64,000 bases of DNA from Chitinilyticum aquatile DSM 21506 (GTDB lineage: Bacteria > Pseudomonadota > Gammaproteobacteria > Burkholderiales > Chitinibacteraceae). Every line of letters starts with the position of its first letter. Positions within the stretch are counted from its first letter, which is position 1. Below, one piece after another: positions 44,435-53,327 of the stretch. Both the position numbers and the translations under genes were made by a program. The DNA is taken from assembly GCF_000430805.1 (NCBI RefSeq), contig NZ_AUMS01000016.1, forward strand, positions 29,855-93,854, given 5' to 3'. The notes below the pieces were generated by a model. That model made no database searches. It had not been told where the DNA came from and saw only the letters and a list, made by a program, of their open reading frames with translations.

Positions 44435-44483
44435 GGGTATATTGCCATTGCCTTCCGTTTTATTGGGCTATGAGGCAATGCCT
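44435..44483. repeat. 49-bp dispersed palindrome, copy 8 (DUF2946/tonB gap)
   Basis: Left arm GGGTATATTGCCATTGCC; complemented right arm GGCATTGCCTCATAGCCC. It overlaps the possible upstream start codons of the tonB gene. Confidence 0.5.
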
Positions 44484-44509
44484 GGTCGGGTATGTGTTTC
44501 GGACTTGGT

Positions 44510-44938
44510 TCAGGCTACTTGCGCGGGAGGCGCATGGCCGGGCGGGAGCAGATAATCGGATGCCGGGATAAAAAAGCCCGTGCCCTCTGCCATACGGAGC
44601 GGAATGGCAGCATAGCGGGTGACGGGCAAGGCCGGTGGCGCCGCCGGCGGCGCCAGTTGCAGGTGCGAGCTGATCGCACAGACGGGACAGGAAACGGGCC
44701 TGGCCTTGAAGGGCCCGCTGTCATTGTCGGAGAAAGGCTGGGTGCTGGTCGTGGCCAGCGCGGCCTGGTCTGCCTTGATCCGTTCGGCGCCGGTCTGGCC
44801 GGCCGTGCTGCACAGCGTCAGACGCAATGCGCCCTGCACCGGCATGCGGTGAATGAACGGCAGCAGCAGCATGGCCAGCATTGCGCCAAGCGCAAGCCAG
44901 GCCACGCGTTGCCGGATCAGCGGACGGCGTGTGAACAT
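44510..44938 (-). CDS. DUF2946 family protein
   Basis: 142 aa. A membrane/signal helix (AWLALGAMLAMLLLPFIHRM) is followed by a low-complexity region with the paired cysteines SCPVCAISSHLQL, as in DUF2946 proteins, which often lie beside copper receptors and copper uptake genes. The molecular function is not known. It heads a probable three-gene minus-strand set with tonB (gap of about 90 bp containing a palindrome) and the copper-associated protein. Confidence 0.8.
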   Translation of the reverse strand: MFTRRPLIRQRVAWLALGAMLAMLLLPFIHRMPVQGALRLTLCSTAGQTGAERIKADQAALATTSTQPFSDNDSGPFKARPVSCPVCAISSHLQLAPPAAPPALPVTRYAAIPLRMAEGTGFFIPASDYLLPPGHAPPAQVA

Positions 44939-45006
44939 GAACGACCTGTGGGAGATGTCGCGCGCATTCTAGCAGCTTGCCGAAAGACAGGGGGACGCCC
45001 TGTCGT

Positions 45007-45696
45007 TCAGGACGCCGTGCGCGCCGCTGCGGCTTCCGCCGCGCTGCGATAGGGCTCGTCGCATTCGACATAGTCGTGCTCGAGGCGCGCTTCGCGACAC
45101 CATTCCTGCAGTGCAGGCAGTGCCAGCATCGCATCGACATAGGCTTGCGCCTCGGCCGGCAAGGCTACCGCGTGCGTGGTGAGCCGCAGGATGACCGGTG
45201 CGAAAAAGGCATCGACCGCGCTGAACGCGCCGCACAGGAAGGGGCCGCCATCACCGAAGCGGGCGCGGCAATCGGCCCAGGCACTCACCAGCCGATCGAT
45301 GTCGCGCTGCACGCCCTCGCTCATGCCGATGCCCGGCAGGCTGGCTTCGACATTCATCGGCATCGCGCTGCGCAAGGCGCCAAAACTGCTGTGCATTTCG
45401 GCGGCAAGGCTGCGGGCGGTGGCGCGCGCCTGCGGATCGGCCGGCCAGACGCCGGCATCGGGAAAATGCTCGGCCAGGTATTCAACGATGGCCAGCGTAT
45501 CCCAGACGGCAAAGTCGTGGTCCAGCAGCACCGGTACCTTTGCGGTGGGCGAATACTGGCGGGCTTTCAGCTTGAAATCGGGGTCGTTGAACGAGAGGTT
45601 GATCTCGGTGAACGGGATGTCCAGCGCCTGGAGCACCAGCCAGGGGCGCAGTGACCAGGACGAGTAGTTCTTGTTGCCTATGACCAGTTGCAGCAT
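45007..45696 (-). CDS. Glutathione S-transferase family protein
   Basis: 229 aa. The N-terminal thioredoxin-like domain opens LQLVIGNKNYSSWSLRPWLVL (Ser-type active-site region) with VPVLLDHDFAVWDTLAIVEYLAEHFP for glutathione binding. The helical C-terminal domain has GAFSAVDAFFAPVILRL. The substrate is unknown. It is monocistronic, divergent from the cation antiporter. Confidence 0.93.
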   Translation of the reverse strand: MLQLVIGNKNYSSWSLRPWLVLQALDIPFTEINLSFNDPDFKLKARQYSPTAKVPVLLDHDFAVWDTLAIVEYLAEHFPDAGVWPADPQARATARSLAAEMHSSFGALRSAMPMNVEASLPGIGMSEGVQRDIDRLVSAWADCRARFGDGGPFLCGAFSAVDAFFAPVILRLTTHAVALPAEAQAYVDAMLALPALQEWCREARLEHDYVECDEPYRSAAEAAAARTAS

Positions 45697-45780
45697 CGCA
45701 GAATCTCCGCAGGAATCGGATCGGGAAGACCTATCATAGTCAGTATTTTGTCAGCGCTGGTGTTACGGTAATACCTGCTA

Positions 45781-45829
45781 ATGTATGCAGATTTCATAAT
45801 GGCATGCCAAGGGCTGTGCTTATATACCC
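45781..45829. repeat. Dispersed palindrome, one arm strong (GST/antiporter gap)
   Basis: The complemented right arm GGGTATATAAGCACAGCCCT fits the family well. The left arm (ATGTATGCAGATTTCAT) is degenerate. The span fits 49 bp. Confidence 0.45.
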
Positions 45830-45951
45830 AGGTATGGCTGTTTCCGTCTGTCTTCCCGCGTACATAATTACGGGTAAATACGTCGCATCTCGGTCTGCGC
45901 GGGGACAGTGGCTTGTTACCATTGGCATAAATGACAGAACAGGAGAACACG

Positions 45952-47028
45952 ATGTTGAACCGCCTGCCGCACTGGACCCTGATCCTGCCGCCCATGGGCT
46001 GCCTGGCCTTGCTGCTGGGCAGCTGGCTGCCCGCCTCGATGCCGCTGACGCTGCTGATTGCGCTGATTCTGGCAGGCACCGTGTTTGCCGCCGTACACCA
46101 TGCCGAAGTCGTGGCGCACCGCATCGGCGAGCCACTGGGTACGCTGGTGCTGGCGCTGGCCGTCACCATCATCGAGGTCGCGCTGATTGTCTCCATGATG
46201 GTCGGCGGCGGTGAAGCCAAGGCCATGCTGGCGCGCGACACGGTGTTTTCCGCGATCATAATCGTCTGCAACGGCATTGTCGGTGTCTGCCTGCTGCTGG
46301 GCGGGCTGCGCCACCATGTGCAGGGCTTCCAGCTGCAGGGGGCGAATGCCGCGCTGGGTGTGCTGATTCCGCTGGCGGTGCTGACGCTGGTGCTGCCCAA
46401 CTACATGCACAGCAGCGCCGGGCCGGCGCTGTCGGCCAGCCAGCTGGCCTTTACCGGCGTGGTGTCGCTGACCTTCTATGCTGTTTTCATCTTCGTGCAG
46501 ACCATCCGTCACCGCGACTATTTCCTGGTTCCCGGCAGCCACAGCGAGGACGAGCACGCGCCGCCGCCCGGCAAGCGTCAGGCGACCATCAGTGCCGTGC
46601 TGCTGCTGATCGCGCTGGTGGTGGTCGTGGGGCTGGCGAAACTGCTGTCGCCGACCATCGAGCATCTGGTGGCCGCCGCCGGAGCCCCCCCGGCGGTCGT
46701 GGGCATCATCATTGCCGCGCTGGTGCTGATGCCCGAAGGGCTGGCCGCCGCGCGCGCTGCACAGGCCGATCGCCTGCAGACCAGCCTGAATCTCGCGCTG
46801 GGCTCGGTGCTCGCGACCATCGGTCTGACGATTCCGGTGCTGGCCGGCATCTATGTCGTGCTGGGCGAGCCGCTGATGCTCGGACTGGGCGTGCGGGACA
46901 TCATCCTGCTGCTGCTCACGCTCTTTGTGAGCACGATGACCCTGGCGACCGGGCGCACGACAGTCCTGCAGGGCATGGTGCACCTGCTGCTGTTCGCGAT
47001 CTTCCTCTTTCTGTCGATCGCGCCGTAA
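45952..47028 (+). CDS. Ca2+(Na+)/H+ antiporter, ChaA-like
   Basis: About 358 aa with some eleven membrane helices. The two CaCA repeats with acidic residues are visible: GEPLGTLVLALAVTIIEVAL near residue 60 and MPEGLAAARAA ... LGSVLATIGLTIPVL near residue 260. It exchanges cytoplasmic Ca2+, Na+ or K+ for protons. I chose the ATG at 45952 because GGAG lies 6 bases upstream; the ATG at 45931 lacks a site. Confidence 0.92.
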   Translation: MLNRLPHWTLILPPMGCLALLLGSWLPASMPLTLLIALILAGTVFAAVHHAEVVAHRIGEPLGTLVLALAVTIIEVALIVSMMVGGGEAKAMLARDTVFSAIIIVCNGIVGVCLLLGGLRHHVQGFQLQGANAALGVLIPLAVLTLVLPNYMHSSAGPALSASQLAFTGVVSLTFYAVFIFVQTIRHRDYFLVPGSHSEDEHAPPPGKRQATISAVLLLIALVVVVGLAKLLSPTIEHLVAAAGAPPAVVGIIIAALVLMPEGLAAARAAQADRLQTSLNLALGSVLATIGLTIPVLAGIYVVLGEPLMLGLGVRDIILLLLTLFVSTMTLATGRTTVLQGMVHLLLFAIFLFLSIAP

Positions 47029-47035
47029 TCATGTT

Positions 47036-47096
47036 GGGTATCTGTCTGTAGCCATTACGGATGGTTTGTTATGGCGTGATAGGGCGTAGGGGTACC
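47036..47096. repeat. Dispersed palindrome, imperfect copy (antiporter/PilZ gap)
   Basis: The left arm GGGTATCTGTCTGTAGCCAT matches the family closely. The right side is longer and imperfect, ending GGGTACC. It lies between convergent genes, 8 bp after the antiporter stop. Confidence 0.5.
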
Positions 47097-47124
47097 TCTG
47101 TTCTGGCCAGCAGGTCCTGTCCGC

Positions 47125-48021
47125 TCAGTTTTTGTCTGCCGCCAGTAGCCCGCGCTGCACGTGGCGGCGAATGGCCTGCATTTCCGCATCGTCCAGATGG
47201 CTGAATTCGATGCCGTGCAGTACGACGTCGCTGGACTGCATGCCGGTATGGCGGTTGCGGATGATGCCTGGCAGCGCCAGCGTGAGGTGCCCCTGCTCGG
47301 TGGGCAGCACAAAGCGCAGCAGCAGAGTGTCGCCAGCCTTGCCCAGCCGGGTGTGATACTGCACCAGAGCGCCCTGCTCCGAGAGGTTGAGCAGCAGCGC
47401 ACTGCGGCGCACCTCGCCTTCATGCTCGATCAGCACCGGTTGGTGGACCGGCAGGCGCGGACACAGGCGATCCTGCTGCAGCGCAACGTCAGCAGGCCAG
47501 CCAAGGTGCAGATACCAGTAGGGTTGTGCGCAGCTCAGCCGCAAGGGGCTGGCAAAACGCAGCACGTCCTGTCCGACTGCCACGCGCACATCGATGCTGG
47601 CAGCCTTGGCGAGGCGTACGCGCAGTGTTTCCTGTGCGGGGCCGGCGGCGGGGCGCACCAGCAAGTCTTCACCCGGGATGATGCCGATCAGATGGGCAGG
47701 CAGCGAGTCGCCCTGCGCATCGCCCTCGGGGCTCAGGAACAGCAGCGTGCCCGGGCCGAGGTGAAACTCTTCCAGCCGCACGGTCGATCTGACCGGACTG
47801 GCCTCCTGTGAGTCCACTTCGTCGATCTGGCCGAGTTCTTCGACATTGCACAGGCCGATGGCCTGGATGCGCTGCAGCAACTGGGCATCAGCAATGATCT
47901 CGCCGCGATCAAGCAGCAGTTCGCCATAAGGATCACGGATCTGCAGGGCGGAGGCTTCGTCAAGCTGCAGCAGGCTTGGCGGAACGGCAATCCACATCGG
48001 CATCTGGGTATCAACCATCAT
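47125..48021 (-). CDS. PilZ domain protein (YcgR-like)
   Basis: About 298 aa. The N-terminal YcgR-like half is followed by a C-terminal PilZ domain with the c-di-GMP signature RLCPR (RxxxR) and NLSEQGALV ([DN]xSxxG) about 28 residues later. It probably senses c-di-GMP produced by SiaD or other cyclases and controls motility or exopolysaccharide. Start codons at 48021, 48018 or 48036 are all possible; the frame upstream to 48207 is not protein-like. Confidence 0.82.
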   Translation of the reverse strand: MMVDTQMPMWIAVPPSLLQLDEASALQIRDPYGELLLDRGEIIADAQLLQRIQAIGLCNVEELGQIDEVDSQEASPVRSTVRLEEFHLGPGTLLFLSPEGDAQGDSLPAHLIGIIPGEDLLVRPAAGPAQETLRVRLAKAASIDVRVAVGQDVLRFASPLRLSCAQPYWYLHLGWPADVALQQDRLCPRLPVHQPVLIEHEGEVRRSALLLNLSEQGALVQYHTRLGKAGDTLLLRFVLPTEQGHLTLALPGIIRNRHTGMQSSDVVLHGIEFSHLDDAEMQAIRRHVQRGLLAADKN

Positions 48022-48036
48022 CGTCACCGCTGACAT

Positions 48037-48276
48037 ATACGCATGCTGTATCAATGGCAGATGCCATGCCGGCTTACAGGAAAATCTGCCGTAACGGCTG
48101 CAAGAGGCCGACATAAGGTTGCCAGCGTGACGCAGTCCGGAATCCGTTGCAGATTCAGCATCTTGCAAGCGCTTCTTGCACCGATCCTCCGGTGGCGGGC
48201 GCAGCACGTTTTTCCAATCCGGTGCTTGGGCCGGGCGCTACAGTGTCTGCTCGATCAACCGTAACGGAGTCATGCC
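48037..48276. other. Gene-free divergent region
   Basis: About 240 bp between the PilZ gene and the DUF6506 gene. CCGTAACGG-like octamers occur at about 48089 and 48258, and an imperfect repeat TGCAAGCGCTTCTTGCA near 48163. No gene is supported. Confidence 0.4.
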
Positions 48277-48576
48277 ATGAGTTTGCGTTTTGCTTTCATG
48301 TTTGTTGTTCCCGAAGCCGATCCGTCCCTGCACCGGGGGCTGGTCAGCACACCGCTGGCCGAGATGATTACCATCGCTGTGCCGGATTATGCGCAGGCCT
48401 GCCGGACGGCCGTTGCGCTGGCCGATGAAGGCTGCGTGGCCATCGAGCTGTGCGGCGGTTTCGGCCACCGGGGCGTGGCGATGGTGACCGAGGCTGTTGC
48501 CGGCCGTGCGCAAATCGGCGTCGTGCGTTTTGACCATCACCCGGTGCTGGGCCGCTCGGGCGACGCGGACGCCTGA
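48277..48576 (+). CDS. DUF6506 family protein
   Basis: 99 aa. It is a small cytoplasmic protein opening MSLRFAFMFVVPEADP, with VAIELCGGFGHRGVAMV in the middle. It matches the general pattern of DUF6506 proteins, whose function is not known. CGGAG lies about 9 bases before the ATG. It is convergent with an AraC-type regulator gene only 4 bp away. Confidence 0.75.
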   Translation: MSLRFAFMFVVPEADPSLHRGLVSTPLAEMITIAVPDYAQACRTAVALADEGCVAIELCGGFGHRGVAMVTEAVAGRAQIGVVRFDHHPVLGRSGDADA

Positions 48577-48580
48577 TTTC

Positions 48581-49420
48581 TCAGCTTCGCCCCGGCGGCG
48601 CATTCGCCGGCCGGGGCGAATAGAACAGGCGCGGGCCGGCATCCTTCAGCAATTGCAGCGGCGAGCTGCGGCTGAACTGCCGGACGTCGCGGTGCAGGTG
48701 AGCCTGGTCGTAATAGCCGTATTCGCAGGCCAGCCCCGCCAGCGAAGGCTGCGGGTCGAACAGGGCTGCGCGCAGGAAGCGCTCGAAGCGGCACAGGCGA
48801 TGGTAGTACTTGGCGCTCACGCCCTGCGTGGCGTGAAACTGCCGCGATAGGTGGCTGCGGTGGCAGTCCTGCTGCTCGGCATACTCGCCCAGCACAAAGC
48901 CCGCGCACTCCTCATGCATGGTGCCGGCCAGCCGGTGCATGGCCTCCAGCTCCGGTCGTGCTTGCAGCCGGGCAAGCAGGAATTCCTCCGCCTGCGCGCA
49001 TTGCGCCGCAAAATCGCGGCAATGCCGGATTGCGGCAAGTGCATTACCGGCTTCCGGCCAGATGGTGGCAGGGGGCGTGAAGCGGTCGACCAGTGCCGCG
49101 AGCGGCGTGCGCGTGAAAAACGGCAGCGCACCGGCGCGAAAACGGATCGCAAAGACCGTTTGCCCGCTTTGCCGCATCGGCAGGCAGACGCTGCGCAGGC
49201 AGAGCAGGCCATCTTCGCTGTGCCGCGCAGCGTGGCCGTCGGCTTCTTCCAGCCAGAGCTCGGCGCCGGTGCCGGGGAAGCGTGTCAGCCAGGCAGGGTC
49301 GTCCGCCGCAAAGGCATAGCGGCGGAAGCTGTGTATCCACGGGGCCAGCAAGGGGGAGGGTAATGCCTGCAGCTGTTTCATCGCGTTCGTGCCGGATAAG
49401 CTGCCAGCATACTCGCTCAT
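48581..49420 (-). CDS. AraC family transcriptional regulator
   Basis: 279 aa. The N-terminal ligand-like domain (DUF6597 style, with SFRRYAFAADDPAWLTRFPGTGAEL) is followed by the C-terminal double helix-turn-helix: DCHRSHLSRQFHATQGVSAKYYHRL and LAGLACEYGYYDQAHLHRDVRQFSRSSP. The target is unknown. The ATG at 49381 (MKQLQALP) is an equally good start; neither has a clear Shine-Dalgarno. Confidence 0.9.
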   Translation of the reverse strand: MSEYAGSLSGTNAMKQLQALPSPLLAPWIHSFRRYAFAADDPAWLTRFPGTGAELWLEEADGHAARHSEDGLLCLRSVCLPMRQSGQTVFAIRFRAGALPFFTRTPLAALVDRFTPPATIWPEAGNALAAIRHCRDFAAQCAQAEEFLLARLQARPELEAMHRLAGTMHEECAGFVLGEYAEQQDCHRSHLSRQFHATQGVSAKYYHRLCRFERFLRAALFDPQPSLAGLACEYGYYDQAHLHRDVRQFSRSSPLQLLKDAGPRLFYSPRPANAPPGRS

Positions 49421-49487
49421 CGGCCCGCAGGGATGATTGGAAAAATGTGCGGGCCGGGTGACACGGCCGGGCTTTGCTTACCCGGTG

Positions 49488-49536
49488 CCGTATATTTCTG
49501 CAGCCCTTTTATTGCAATGGCTGCAGAAATATACCT
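49488..49536. repeat. 49-bp dispersed palindrome, copy 9 (perfect 16-bp stem, after rlhA)
   Basis: The arms GTATATTTCTGCAGCC (49490-49505) and GGCTGCAGAAATATAC (49519-49534) pair perfectly over 16 bp with a 13-base loop. It lies 2-4 bp beyond the rlhA stop codon. No T-run follows in the rlhA direction. Confidence 0.85.
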
Positions 49537-49538
49537 GC

Positions 49539-51521
49539 TTATTTGATGTTGGCCGGTTTTTCGCGGAAGAAAGTGATGGGCTGCGGCGTGGCCGGGATGA
49601 TGCTGGGCGGTGCGGATTTGAAGATGTGCGGCTTCATCTTGCCCACTACGTGCATCTCGCACGGTTTGCAGTCGAACTTCAGCGTGTAGGTTTCGTTGCC
49701 GGTTTTCAGCGTCATCGGCTCGGCCCTGATCTGGCCCTTCACGCCGATGATGCCCTTGCCCTGCTTGGGGCAGAGGTTGTACGAGAAGCGCAGGCAGTGC
49801 TTGGTGATCATCAGGCTGACTTCGCCGGCTTCCTCGTGCGCCTCGTAGGCGGCATCGATCAGCGCCACGCCGTGCTTGTGGTAGAACTCGCGTGCCTTGT
49901 GGTTGTAGACGTTGGCCAGATACGACAGCGAGGTTTCCGGGTAGGGTACCGGCGGCTCGACCGCGGCCTTGCGGGTCGGGCGCTGCCAGCCGGCAATGCG
50001 CGTGGCTTCAAGCTGCTCGATCACCTCGCGGCGTAGTGCGTTGATCTGGCTGGCCGGCACGAACCACGGCTGGCTGAGCGACAGCTGCACATCGACGGCA
50101 TTGAAGATCGTGTTGCCGAGCTTGGCAACGTTGTCCCGCAGGCCGGCCAGCGCTTTCTCGGCATTCTGGGCCGGCTCCAGCGCCAGCTCCAGCGTGCTGG
50201 ATGCGCTAAAACCGTCCTCGTCCGTCGCGGTCAGCGTCAGTGAATGGTGCGAATCGGCGAGGGTCAGCCAGACATCGATCTTGCGTTCGGACGACTTCTT
50301 GGTCAGTGCCTGTTCCCAGGCGTGGTCGCGGTTGCGGTGGATGGTCAGGCCGGGTTTCAGGCCTTCGAGTTCGCTCATCGCTTCGTTGGGGAATACCCGC
50401 CAGGTGTTCTGCTCGCGATTGATGATTTCAACCGTGTTGGCCTGCATACCCACCACTTCGCGCTTTTTCATGTAATTCAAGCCGTCGCCATTGGCCAAGG
50501 GCTCCAGCGCTTCCAGCTCAAAATACTTCGGCGTCACACGCGTGACGGTGCCCAGTTCTGTGCCGACGAATTTCGGTGAATCGAAGGCTCCGATGTCGAT
50601 CTTGCGGCCGGTGGCGAAATAATCGGTGTGGCCGCGGTGGAAGTTCTTGTCGACGTCCGGGGTAAACAGGATGTCGGTGCGCCCGCTGGAGGCTCGCGCC
50701 AGTTCCGGGCGGCGGTTGAGGATTTCGTCGAGCAGCAGGCGGTAGTGGGCGGTGATGTTCTTGACATAGCCCATGTCCTTGTAGCGGCCCTCGATCTTCA
50801 GCGAACGCACGCCGGCATCGAGCAGTGCTTCCAGGTTCGCGCTCTGGTCGTTGTCCTTCATCGACAAGAGATGCTTGTCGAAGGCCACCACGCCGCCATT
50901 CTGGTCGGTCAGTGTGTAGGGCAGGCGACAGGCCTGCGAGCAGTCGCCGCGGTTGGCGCTGCGGCCGTTGTCGGCATGGCTGATGTAGCACTGGCCGGAA
51001 AACGCCACGCACAGCGCGCCATGGATGAAGTATTCGATGGTCGCGCGGTTTCCGCAGGCATCCGAAATCTCGCGGATCTGCGGGATGGTCAGCTCGCGCG
51101 CCAGCACGATCTGCGAAAAGCCCGAATCGGCGAGAAACACCGCTTTGTCCTTGCCACGGATATCGCACTGCGTGCTGGCGTGCAGCTCGATCGGCGGCAG
51201 GTCGAGCTCCAGCAGGCCCATGTCCTGGATGATCAGCGCGTCGACACCGGCGTCGTAGTATTGCCACACCAGCTCGCGCGCCGCATCCAGCTCGCTGTCG
51301 TGCAGAATGGTGTTGAGCGTCGCGAAGATGCGCGCATGGTAACGGCGCGCGAACTTCACCAGTTCCGCAATCTCGCTGACCGTGTTCACCGCATTGTGGC
51401 GCGCGCCGAAGCTCGGGCCGCCGATATACACCGCATCCGCGCCATGCAGAATGGCCTCGCGGGCGATTTCGATGTTCTTGGCGGGGGCGAGCAGTTCGAT
51501 CTGGTGGGGCAACAGCGACAT
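49539..51521 (-). CDS. rlhA: U32 peptidase-type 23S rRNA hydroxylation protein RlhA
   Basis: 660 aa, close to E. coli RlhA (YdcP). The N-terminal U32 domain opens ELLAPAKNIEIAREAILHGADAVYIGGP (here beginning IELLAPAKN). The Cys cluster is SGQCYISHADNGRSANRGDCSQACRLPY. The C-terminal extension (DUF3656 type) ends with TKHCLRFSYNLCPKQ and FDCKPCEMHVVGK. RlhA hydroxylates C2501 of 23S rRNA with iron-dependent chemistry (known in E. coli). The length and extra domain favour RlhA over TrhP. Confidence 0.92.
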   Translation of the reverse strand: MSLLPHQIELLAPAKNIEIAREAILHGADAVYIGGPSFGARHNAVNTVSEIAELVKFARRYHARIFATLNTILHDSELDAARELVWQYYDAGVDALIIQDMGLLELDLPPIELHASTQCDIRGKDKAVFLADSGFSQIVLARELTIPQIREISDACGNRATIEYFIHGALCVAFSGQCYISHADNGRSANRGDCSQACRLPYTLTDQNGGVVAFDKHLLSMKDNDQSANLEALLDAGVRSLKIEGRYKDMGYVKNITAHYRLLLDEILNRRPELARASSGRTDILFTPDVDKNFHRGHTDYFATGRKIDIGAFDSPKFVGTELGTVTRVTPKYFELEALEPLANGDGLNYMKKREVVGMQANTVEIINREQNTWRVFPNEAMSELEGLKPGLTIHRNRDHAWEQALTKKSSERKIDVWLTLADSHHSLTLTATDEDGFSASSTLELALEPAQNAEKALAGLRDNVAKLGNTIFNAVDVQLSLSQPWFVPASQINALRREVIEQLEATRIAGWQRPTRKAAVEPPVPYPETSLSYLANVYNHKAREFYHKHGVALIDAAYEAHEEAGEVSLMITKHCLRFSYNLCPKQGKGIIGVKGQIRAEPMTLKTGNETYTLKFDCKPCEMHVVGKMKPHIFKSAPPSIIPATPQPITFFREKPANIK

Positions 51522-51657
51522 GGGACATCCGGTTGGGGCAACAAGGCGCGGAAGTATATAGCAATCAGTGGCTTATGTGCATGCGGCGTGCGTCGTAACA
51601 CCGCCGGGCAGAAGTGCCGCGACCGGTGGTGCAACTTTGACTGAGTCTGGTGGTCTC

Positions 51658-53265
51658 ATGCCGCTTGATCTGCCATCACATTCCCCCATGAACCATCTGC
51701 AAATCGACAAGCTGCATGGCGCAGCCAAATCCGGCCATGCCGAGCTGATCCGTCTGGGCGTTGCCCTGCTGTTCATCGTCGGCATCATTTTCTATACCGC
51801 CTTGCGTGGCTCGCCTCCCAATATCATGCTGATCGTCGCTGCCGTGATCGGCGCCTATATGGCGATGAATATCGGTGCCAACGACGTGGCCAATAATGTC
51901 GGCCCTGCGGTCGGATCGGGGGCGCTTACCATGGGTGGTGCGCTGATCATCGCAGCCATTTTCGAGGCTGCCGGAGCGCTGATTGCCGGAGGGGATGTCG
52001 TGACCACCATCCGCAGCGGCATCATCGACCCTGAGCAGATTCCCGATCTGCAGACCTTTGTCTGGATCATGATGGCCGCGCTGCTGGCCGGTGCGCTGTG
52101 GCTGAATGTGGCTACCGCGGTCGGTGCGCCTGTATCGACCACGCATTCGATTGTCGGTGCCGTACTGGGAGCTGGCGTTGCCGCCGGTGGTTTCGGCATC
52201 GCCGATTGGGGGCAGGTCGGCACGATTGCTGCCAGTTGGGTGATTTCGCCGCTGCTGGGCGGGGTGTTCGCGGCGCTGTTCCTGTATCTGATCAAGCGAA
52301 CCATCACCTACCGGCAGGATATGGTGGCCGCAGCGACCAATACTGTGCCGCTGCTGGTCGGATTGATGGCCTGGACTTTCACCACCTACCTGATCCTGAA
52401 AGGGCTGAATAAGGTGTGGAAGGTCGATTTCCTGCCGGCCGTGCTGTATGGACTGGCTGCCGGTGTGGTGGTGATGCTGGTGCTGCGCCCTCTGCTGAAG
52501 TCCCGCCAGAGCCAGATCAGCAATACCAAGCAGAGTGTGAACAAGCTGTTTACCGTGCCGCTGATCTTTGCTGCCGCACTGCTTAGCTTCGCCCACGGCG
52601 CCAATGATGTGGCCAACGCCATCGGCCCGCTGGCTGCGATCAATGATGCGCTGGCCAGTGCCGGCGAACTGCACGGCAAGGCGGCGATTCCCTTGTGGGT
52701 GATGATGATCGGGGCGCTCGGTATTTCGATCGGGCTGGCGCTGTACGGCCCGAAGGTAATCCGCACCGTTGGCAGTGAAATTACCGAGCTCGACCAGATG
52801 CGGGCCTTCTGCATTGCGCTGGCCGCGACGATTACCGTGATTGTGGCCAGCCAGATGGGGCTGCCGGTCAGCTCGACCCATATCGCCGTTGGTGGCGTGT
52901 TTGGCGTGGGCTTCCTCCGTGAATACCTGAAGGCCAGTCACGCCCGCACGCTGGACGAGATCAAGGCGCATCATCCGGAAGATGACCAGGAGGCCATCGA
53001 GGCCTTCATGGCGCGCTTTGACAGGGCGACGATCCAGGAAAAGGGCCTGATGCTGGCCGAACTGAAAGAACAGGCGCGCCAGCAGCTCGATCCCGCACAC
53101 TTTTCCAAGATGGAGCGCAAGAACCTGAAAAAGGTCTATCGCCAGGAGCTGGTAAAGCGCTCGCAGATCATGAAAATTGCCGCAGCCTGGGTGATTACCG
53201 TGCCCGCTTCGGCGCTGATGGCCGCCATGGTCTATTTCATGCTCCGTGGCATGCTGCTGGCCTGA
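51658..53265 (+). CDS. pit: Inorganic phosphate transporter, PiT family
   Basis: About 535 aa. It has two inverted halves with the PiT signatures GANDVANNVGPAVGSGALT and HGANDVANAIGPLAAINDA, plus VGAPVSTTHSIVGAVLG and GLPVSSTHIAVGGVFGVGFLRE. There is a long cytoplasmic segment near the C-terminus (HHPEDDQEAIEAFMARFD) before a last helix. It performs proton- or cation-coupled phosphate uptake. The start at 51658 is preferred; 51688 is an alternative, and the frame to 51568 is not supported. Confidence 0.95.
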   Translation: MPLDLPSHSPMNHLQIDKLHGAAKSGHAELIRLGVALLFIVGIIFYTALRGSPPNIMLIVAAVIGAYMAMNIGANDVANNVGPAVGSGALTMGGALIIAAIFEAAGALIAGGDVVTTIRSGIIDPEQIPDLQTFVWIMMAALLAGALWLNVATAVGAPVSTTHSIVGAVLGAGVAAGGFGIADWGQVGTIAASWVISPLLGGVFAALFLYLIKRTITYRQDMVAAATNTVPLLVGLMAWTFTTYLILKGLNKVWKVDFLPAVLYGLAAGVVVMLVLRPLLKSRQSQISNTKQSVNKLFTVPLIFAAALLSFAHGANDVANAIGPLAAINDALASAGELHGKAAIPLWVMMIGALGISIGLALYGPKVIRTVGSEITELDQMRAFCIALAATITVIVASQMGLPVSSTHIAVGGVFGVGFLREYLKASHARTLDEIKAHHPEDDQEAIEAFMARFDRATIQEKGLMLAELKEQARQQLDPAHFSKMERKNLKKVYRQELVKRSQIMKIAAAWVITVPASALMAAMVYFMLRGMLLA

Positions 53266-53283
53266 GTGGCGGCGGTGCTATGA

Positions 53284-53310
53284 AAAACGGGCGGCTGGGC
53301 CGCCCGTTTT
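53284..53310. terminator. Bidirectional terminator between pit and the TrpB2 gene
   Basis: AAAACGGGCGGC-TGG-GCCGCCCGTTTT, an A-run on the left and a T-run on the right, between two convergent genes. Confidence 0.88.
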
Positions 53311-53327
53311 CATGGTGACGCAGGCGT

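Noticed and set aside
51676..53100. 474-codon open frame antisense to pit
   Set aside because: His/Gly/Gln-rich shadow of a membrane protein gene; no start context or family features.
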